NCBI GenBank assembly: GCA_900550795.1
Contig: URTN01000029.1
Location: 1-8,286 of the forward strand
DNA from: an uncultured Mollicutes bacterium
GTDB lineage: Bacteria > Bacillota_I > Bacilli_A > RFN20 > CAG-826
Reading direction: 5' to 3'
Length of the DNA: 8,286 nucleotides
Shown here: piece after piece, positions 4,549-8,286 of the stretch
Layout of the letters: every line of letters begins with the position of its first letter
How positions within the stretch are numbered: position 1 is the stretch's first letter
The notes under the pieces: generated by a model
What the model was told of the DNA's origin: nothing
Seen by the model: only the letters and a program-made list of their open reading frames with translations
Databases searched by the model: none
Translations under genes and position numbers: made by a program

Positions 4549-5715
4549 TCACTTATTTTCACCAATGGGTTCACTCTTTTGGTAATTGATATGTTTGGTT
4601 TCCCATTTCTTTAGTTTGATTCCGAGCCAGAAAGCATAAATACCAAAAGTAATGACACTTAGTAATAACCATAATAAATAACGACCGATTAATTGGAGAC
4701 CATTTCCATTGAAGGAAAGCCTTCTGCCTAATATTACCTTGTGTTTCATTTTCCATTTCATCTTTAAACACATAGAGAATGGAACAGCAATTCCTAAAGT
4801 AAATACGTTCATTAAGAAAGTAAGGATATTCCACCCAATTAATTGGAGTAACTTGCCATCGAAATAGCTTTCACCGAGTATATCGTGGCTTGCTTGATAT
4901 TCTTGCAGTTCCTTACATAGACGCTCAACTTCTCCTACATCATGTTTAGTAGTAGCGTATTTTATTTCATCTTTAAGTTTTTCTACATGTCCTACAATTT
5001 CAAGAGGTACGTCATATGTATGGCTTGCAATCCACTTCTCCATCTTAATTGGAAGGAAGAATAAATAGATACCTAAAGTAACAATAGATAATAACCACCA
5101 GATGATATATTTGACAAATAATCCTCCACCAGTCCCGGTAAAGATTAGACGTCTAGAATTGATGACTGTATGTTTTGCTTCCCATTTCTTGATAAAGCAA
5201 ACTGCCCAAGGGTAAGCAATTCCAAAGCTAACAACAGTCAATATATTGCCAAGGATCTTCCAACCGATAAGCTGCAATAACCCTCCATCGAAATAGCTAG
5301 CCTTCTCTAGACCGTGTTCTTTTTCGTAAGTTTTAATCTTAACTTCTAATTCTTTAGCCTTTTCATAGTTTTTATTCTTGATGGCCACATTAAATTCTTT
5401 GTTAAGAGAATCATATTCCTTTTCAAGAATCCTCTCTTGCTTGGCTTCTTCTTTATATTTCGCTCTTCTTTCTTTGGCTTCTTTTATCTTTTGTTCTTGC
5501 TTATCCATAGCCTCAACTTCATTTTTGGATAAAGGCCTAATAAGCGCGTAGGCATCTATAATAAGTAAGAGGGAACATATTAACGGGATAACTATATAAG
5601 TTATAGGAGAACAATTTCCATATGGATTATAGATTTCCCCGAAAGCGCCGGCCATAAATGGAAGTGTATAAGATAAATAAATCGTAAGAAAGGCAGAGAA
5701 ATAAGATAAACCCAA
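4549..5715 (-). CDS. Membrane protein with coiled coil and two tandem DUF898/YjgN-like units
   Basis: From TTG 5715 the product has 388 residues: two N-terminal membrane helices (about 5-25 and 37-60), a charged coiled coil (64-138), DUF898-like unit 1 (140-233), a charged linker (234-282) and unit 2 (283-375). Both units start S-Y-F-D-G, and each splits into two similar helical hairpins of the pattern L-Q-L-I-G...T-x-G-I...K-W-x-x-K-H, four copies in all. DUF898 proteins are membrane proteins of unknown function; the family call is moderate. Start problem: TTG 5715 has no ribosome binding site, while the frame is open back to a TGA at 5776-5778 and reads K-K-E-K-I-K-S-I-V-I-S just upstream, a natural N-terminus without any ATG/GTG/TTG. 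AAGGA (about 5747-5751) sits there, so an ATT start near 5742 or 5733 is possible. It is probably co-transcribed with the gene before it (stop at 5757). Confidence 0.7.
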   Translation of the reverse strand: MGLSYFSAFLTIYLSYTLPFMAGAFGEIYNPYGNCSPITYIVIPLICSLLLIIDAYALIRPLSKNEVEAMDKQEQKIKEAKERRAKYKEEAKQERILEKEYDSLNKEFNVAIKNKNYEKAKELEVKIKTYEKEHGLEKASYFDGGLLQLIGWKILGNILTVVSFGIAYPWAVCFIKKWEAKHTVINSRRLIFTGTGGGLFVKYIIWWLLSIVTLGIYLFFLPIKMEKWIASHTYDVPLEIVGHVEKLKDEIKYATTKHDVGEVERLCKELQEYQASHDILGESYFDGKLLQLIGWNILTFLMNVFTLGIAVPFSMCLKMKWKMKHKVILGRRLSFNGNGLQLIGRYLLWLLLSVITFGIYAFWLGIKLKKWETKHINYQKSEPIGENK

Positions 5716-5756
5716 TGTAGAAGAAATAACAATTGATTTAATCTTTTCCTTCTTAA

Positions 5757-7337
5757 TTAAATTCCTAATATTGATTCAATAATGATTGTAGACCCGTAAA
5801 TCGGTGTATAACCACCATAAAGTAATTTAGCAGCAGCAAAAGCAGCAACTAAAACGATAGCGAATATAGAATAAATGAAATAGTTCTTTAATTTCTTCTT
5901 ATAACTTATTGTTCCTAAAATAGAAACTACAACCATTCCAATGCAGCATAAATAGCAAATGAACATGAACATTGCATAAGAATCGCCGTAAAGACGTAGC
6001 TTACTAACAAACAGGAAATGAATAATGATTGCAAGCAAAGGAAGCACATAGAAGGCTCTACGCCAAATAAACTTATCTGCTCTAGCTTGCTTCCTGTCTA
6101 TAGCCTTTTGCTTTTTGATTTCTGCATTTTCTAAGGCAATCTTTTTATTTTCTTCAGCCTTAGCAGTCGCTAACTCTTGTTTTTCTAAAGCAATTCTAGC
6201 CTTTTCGGCCTTATTCTTTTCGTCTTGAATACGTCTCTCTTCGGCTAGTTTCTCATTCTTGATACGTCTTTCTTCGGCCTTTTCTGCCCTATAGGCAACT
6301 AAGTAGGCTTTTCTAGCCTTTTTAATTGGTTTGCCATTAACATAGGTGAAAATTAAGAAACCAATGCTAGAAAACAAAGCAATTACTAAACTTGCTAATA
6401 TTAGAATCATCCCCATTTCAATAGGAGTAAAGATATCTCCATTAGATGTTATGGCTTCAACAGCTACTGAACCAAATAAAGGCAAACAGCAAATTAAGGC
6501 AATCCATCCTTCAATTAATGATCTAGAACGAATCTTATAGTCTTTCTTCATCTTAATCGTGGCTAACTGGGCAATAAGGATAAATAAAGCGGCCCCTCCA
6601 GCAAAGATGAAACCTGCCTGTCTAGTATTCATCATAAAGAAAAGGAATTGGTTAGAAGAAGAAACATGAAATGATTTATTACCTATATCAAGAGTAATTA
6701 TTTCATGCCCTTGTTTTACTTCATAGCTACCTATATATGAAGAAGGGTCTCCTTCGACTGAAAAGGAGAATTCCTTTCCATCGTTAGTAGGGACTGTTAC
6801 ATCAATCTTGCCGTCTTTATTAATCCTTAAGTTAAATGGAGATTCAACATAAGAGACTAATTGGTTCTCAGCTCTTACATAATCATATTTTTGATTATAA
6901 ACATCGCCTCTATATAACTGAAAATATAGTTCTAGGTTTGTTTCGTAGATACATAAATAACCATATTCGCCAGCAGAAGGAACACCATATGTATAAGATT
7001 CTAATAATCCTTCTTTAGCAGAACTAACATCTCCCTTATTTAGATTCGCAGAAATTACATAACTTTCATAGATATCGCTCCAAAGCGAAACCTTCATTTG
7101 ATCAGCCTTGGGCAAATATTCTATTTTGTTTTTAGAATACTGGTTTTCCTTTGTTACAACTCCGTTTTCATAGAAAATAAGTTGATTCGCAGAAAAAGAA
7201 ATGCTATTCCCGACTTCATTTGAGTATTGGATTACCGGGGTTAAAAATAAACCGGCGCATATCCCAAATATTAAAAATAATAGCCAAGAAAATATATTGA
7301 TCTTCTTTGCTTTGTCATTATTAAAAGTCTCTTCCAT
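5757..7337 (-). CDS. Seven-helix membrane protein with ectodomain and long charged cytoplasmic helix, function unknown
   Basis: I do not recognise this family. Start: an ATG at 7352 opens the frame, but its own first codons contain GGAGGAG (7344-7350), an ideal ribosome binding site six bases before the ATG at 7337, so 7337 is chosen (526 residues). Predicted layout: helix 1 at about 16-38; an extracellular domain at 39-240 rich in Tyr, Ser and beta-forming residues with one Cys; helices at 241-261, 276-296 and 306-333; a cytoplasmic Lys/Glu/Ala-rich helix of about 85 residues (338-425) containing the near-repeat A-E-E-R-R-I-K-N-E-K-L / A-E-E-R-R-I-Q-D-E-K-N; then three helices at 428-446, 454-477 and 486-507. 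Positive charges flank the inner ends, supporting this topology. It leads a two-gene operon with the DUF898-like gene, which also carries a cytoplasmic coiled coil; direct contact of the two is a guess. Confidence 0.75.
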   Translation of the reverse strand: MEETFNNDKAKKINIFSWLLFLIFGICAGLFLTPVIQYSNEVGNSISFSANQLIFYENGVVTKENQYSKNKIEYLPKADQMKVSLWSDIYESYVISANLNKGDVSSAKEGLLESYTYGVPSAGEYGYLCIYETNLELYFQLYRGDVYNQKYDYVRAENQLVSYVESPFNLRINKDGKIDVTVPTNDGKEFSFSVEGDPSSYIGSYEVKQGHEIITLDIGNKSFHVSSSNQFLFFMMNTRQAGFIFAGGAALFILIAQLATIKMKKDYKIRSRSLIEGWIALICCLPLFGSVAVEAITSNGDIFTPIEMGMILILASLVIALFSSIGFLIFTYVNGKPIKKARKAYLVAYRAEKAEERRIKNEKLAEERRIQDEKNKAEKARIALEKQELATAKAEENKKIALENAEIKKQKAIDRKQARADKFIWRRAFYVLPLLAIIIHFLFVSKLRLYGDSYAMFMFICYLCCIGMVVVSILGTISYKKKLKNYFIYSIFAIVLVAAFAAAKLLYGGYTPIYGSTIIIESILGI

Positions 7338-7343
7338 GAGGCT

Positions 7344-7350
7344 CTCCTCC
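7344..7350 (-). promoter_or_regulatory. Strong ribosome binding site deciding the start at 7337
   Basis: On the minus strand GGAGGAG is followed by six bases and ATG (7337-7335). Because this site overlaps the upstream ATG at 7352, that ATG cannot use it and is rejected as the start. Confidence 0.8.
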
Positions 7351-7364
7351 ATATAGATATAAGG

Positions 7365-7370
7365 ATTATA
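7365..7370 (-). promoter_or_regulatory. -10 box of the minus-strand membrane operon
   Basis: A perfect TATAAT on the minus strand, about 28 bases before the chosen ATG, would start transcription near 7358. The -35 position (7388-7393, minus-strand CACTTT) does not match the consensus; it is occupied by an 11-bp direct repeat, as in activator-dependent promoters. Confidence 0.5.
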
Positions 7371-7377
7371 TAGATAG

Positions 7378-7397
7378 AAGTGCTAATAAAGTGCCAA
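7378..7397. repeat. 11-bp-period direct repeat in the divergent promoter region
   Basis: AAGTGCTAA (7378-7386) and AAGTGCCAA (7389-7397) match at 8 of 9 bases with a period of 11 bp (minus strand TTGGCACTT, TTAGCACTT). Direct repeats with this period are typical of OmpR/PhoB-family response regulator sites. They sit over the missing -35 of the minus-strand promoter, so an activator role is plausible but inferred. Confidence 0.4.
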
Positions 7398-7419
7398 CAA
7401 AAATAAGAAAAATACCCTA

Positions 7420-7447
7420 TTTTCATAATTTTTTACTGCTTTATAAT
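7420..7447 (+). promoter_or_regulatory. Promoter of the 7TMR-DISM-like gene
   Basis: TTTTCA (7420-7425), 16-bp spacer and TATAAT (7442-7447). Transcription would begin near 7454, a leader of about 16 nt. Only a weak purine stretch (AAGATAGAAA) precedes the ATG at 7470, so translation initiation may be modest. Confidence 0.5.
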
Positions 7448-7469
7448 AAAAATCCGTTAAGATAGAAAC

Positions 7470-8286
7470 ATGTCTAGTAAAAGATTAGGGATAATTTTGT
7501 CATCAATCATTACTTTCTTAATGGTTTTTAGCGTCGGCATTTGTTGTTTTTTCCTAATAAAAAGCGATGACAACATGAATTCAAAGCAAGGCATTCCAGA
7601 TATGGTTGGGACTAGCCTTAATTTTGAAGGTTATGAAATAGATAATAGATATGTAAAGCAGCATATGAAAGGGGAATATGAATTCTTCTATAACAAATGG
7701 ATTATTGAAGATAATTATGAAGGTAATCCCGATGCTTTAGTAAATGTTCCCCATCATTATAAAGACACGATTATAAACGGAAATAGACTCGATAATACCG
7801 GTTTTTCTTCATATAGGATGTATGTAAAAGGATTAAAAAGAGGAACCAAGATCTGGCTAATGAACAATAATTTTATCGGGGGATTCTATGCCTATATAAA
7901 TAAAGAGCTTGTATTGAAATATGGTTCCCATAATAAAACCGGTAATGCGACTAGTAACGGAGGGGATGACTTGACTTTGACTTATGTAGTTAAAGATGAA
8001 TCTCCAATCGAGATCGTATTTGAGGTATCTAGTTCTAACCAAGGGGGATTAACTAGTCCAGCTAGACTTTGTGTTTCAACTTTAGAATCAAACCCAACTT
8101 CTCCAAACCTAACAAATAATATCGGTTTTGTTACTTTAGGAGTCATATTTTCCTTATTCATATTTTCTTTCGTAATCAATCTAGGTATTAAAAGAAAAGA
8201 ATTCTCCTTTAGCATCCTTATGTTCCCGATAATCCTGATAACTACTTTTTCAGTCGGGGTATATTGGAGATTATTAACTTTCCTAA
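7470..8286 (+). CDS. 7TMR-DISM-like membrane sensor, N-terminal part (3' end outside window)
   Basis: An open frame of 272 codons starts at ATG 7470 and is still open at the right edge. Residues 6-30 form a membrane anchor. The next ~170 residues resemble the extracellular jelly-roll domain that precedes 7TM-DISM bundles: G-E-Y-E-F-F-Y-N-K-W (68-77), V-N-V-P-H-H-Y (91-97), S-S-Y-R-M-Y-V-K (113-120), Y-I-N-K-E-L-V-L-K-Y-G (142-152) and I-E-I-V-F-E-V-S (180-187) followed by N-Q-G-G-L. A helix at about 218-240 and another from 246 begin the membrane bundle. Such receptors end in a histidine kinase, GGDEF or cyclase domain, which would lie beyond the window. The gene is divergent from the membrane operon and shares its regulatory region. 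The ectodomain assignment rests on motif pattern only. Confidence 0.7.
   Translation, partial: MSSKRLGIILSSIITFLMVFSVGICCFFLIKSDDNMNSKQGIPDMVGTSLNFEGYEIDNRYVKQHMKGEYEFFYNKWIIEDNYEGNPDALVNVPHHYKDTIINGNRLDNTGFSSYRMYVKGLKRGTKIWLMNNNFIGGFYAYINKELVLKYGSHNKTGNATSNGGDDLTLTYVVKDESPIEIVFEVSSSNQGGLTSPARLCVSTLESNPTSPNLTNNIGFVTLGVIFSLFIFSFVINLGIKRKEFSFSILMFPIILITTFSVGVYWRLLTFL

Noticed and set aside
4571..4834. 87-codon minus-strand frame inside the DUF898-like gene
   Set aside because: It is an out-of-frame overlap; the main frame carries the clear duplicated membrane hairpins.
7338..7352. ATG 7352 as the start of the seven-helix membrane protein
   Set aside because: The ideal ribosome binding site overlaps this ATG and is correctly spaced only for ATG 7337.
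7378..7397. CIRCE (HrcA) element, because TTAGCACTT resembles its left half
   Set aside because: CIRCE is an inverted repeat with a 9-base spacer; here the two copies are direct repeats and no inverted half follows.

Overview
The window is AT-rich and uses TGA as a stop (for example at the ends of the first DUF3791-type gene, hipB and hipS). Its promoters are sigma-A-like with TATAAT boxes and several genes carry AAGGAG/GGAGG-type ribosome binding sites. This fits a low-GC Bacillota/Bacilli-type bacterium, perhaps gut-associated; the species cannot be told from the sequence.

Left part (1-4468, all on +): an accessory, defence-like block. It begins with the last ~245 codons of a large helicase carrying a DUF3427 C-terminus, cut by the window edge. 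Next come two small proteins: a DUF3791-type protein with an apparently leaderless start, and a companion of 63 residues in the same frame. Then follows a complete three-gene HipBST toxin-antitoxin operon (HTH regulator HipB, stand-alone HipA N-terminal domain HipS, short kinase HipT) in which consecutive genes overlap by ATGA. Three palindromic operators of the form TATAYC-N6-GGTATA lie in front of hipB, spaced exactly 41 bp apart and each abutting a TATAAT-like box. The block ends with a 426-residue AAA ATPase of the RloA/AbiLi type under its own promoter, with no partner gene beside it.

Right part (4549-8286): an envelope-protein cluster. Two genes on the minus strand form an operon. The first encodes a seven-helix membrane protein with a ~200-residue extracellular domain and a long charged cytoplasmic helix. 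The second encodes a membrane protein with a coiled coil and two tandem DUF898/YjgN-like units, which resolve into four copies of one helical hairpin. Divergently transcribed from them, and running off the right edge, is a gene not closed within the window whose first 272 codons look like a 7TMR-DISM sensor (membrane anchor, extracellular jelly-roll-type domain, start of the 7TM bundle). The divergent intergenic region has promoters both ways and an 11-bp direct repeat where the minus-strand -35 should be.

The best-supported system is HipBST: HipB should bind the phased operators, HipS should neutralise HipT, and HipT should phosphorylate a cellular target. It is a known type of system, but the operator phasing and the T-I-P sequence in the kinase loop are worth attention. 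The membrane cluster is the least explained part and the likeliest place for undescribed biology. No RNA gene, insertion sequence or CRISPR array was found.
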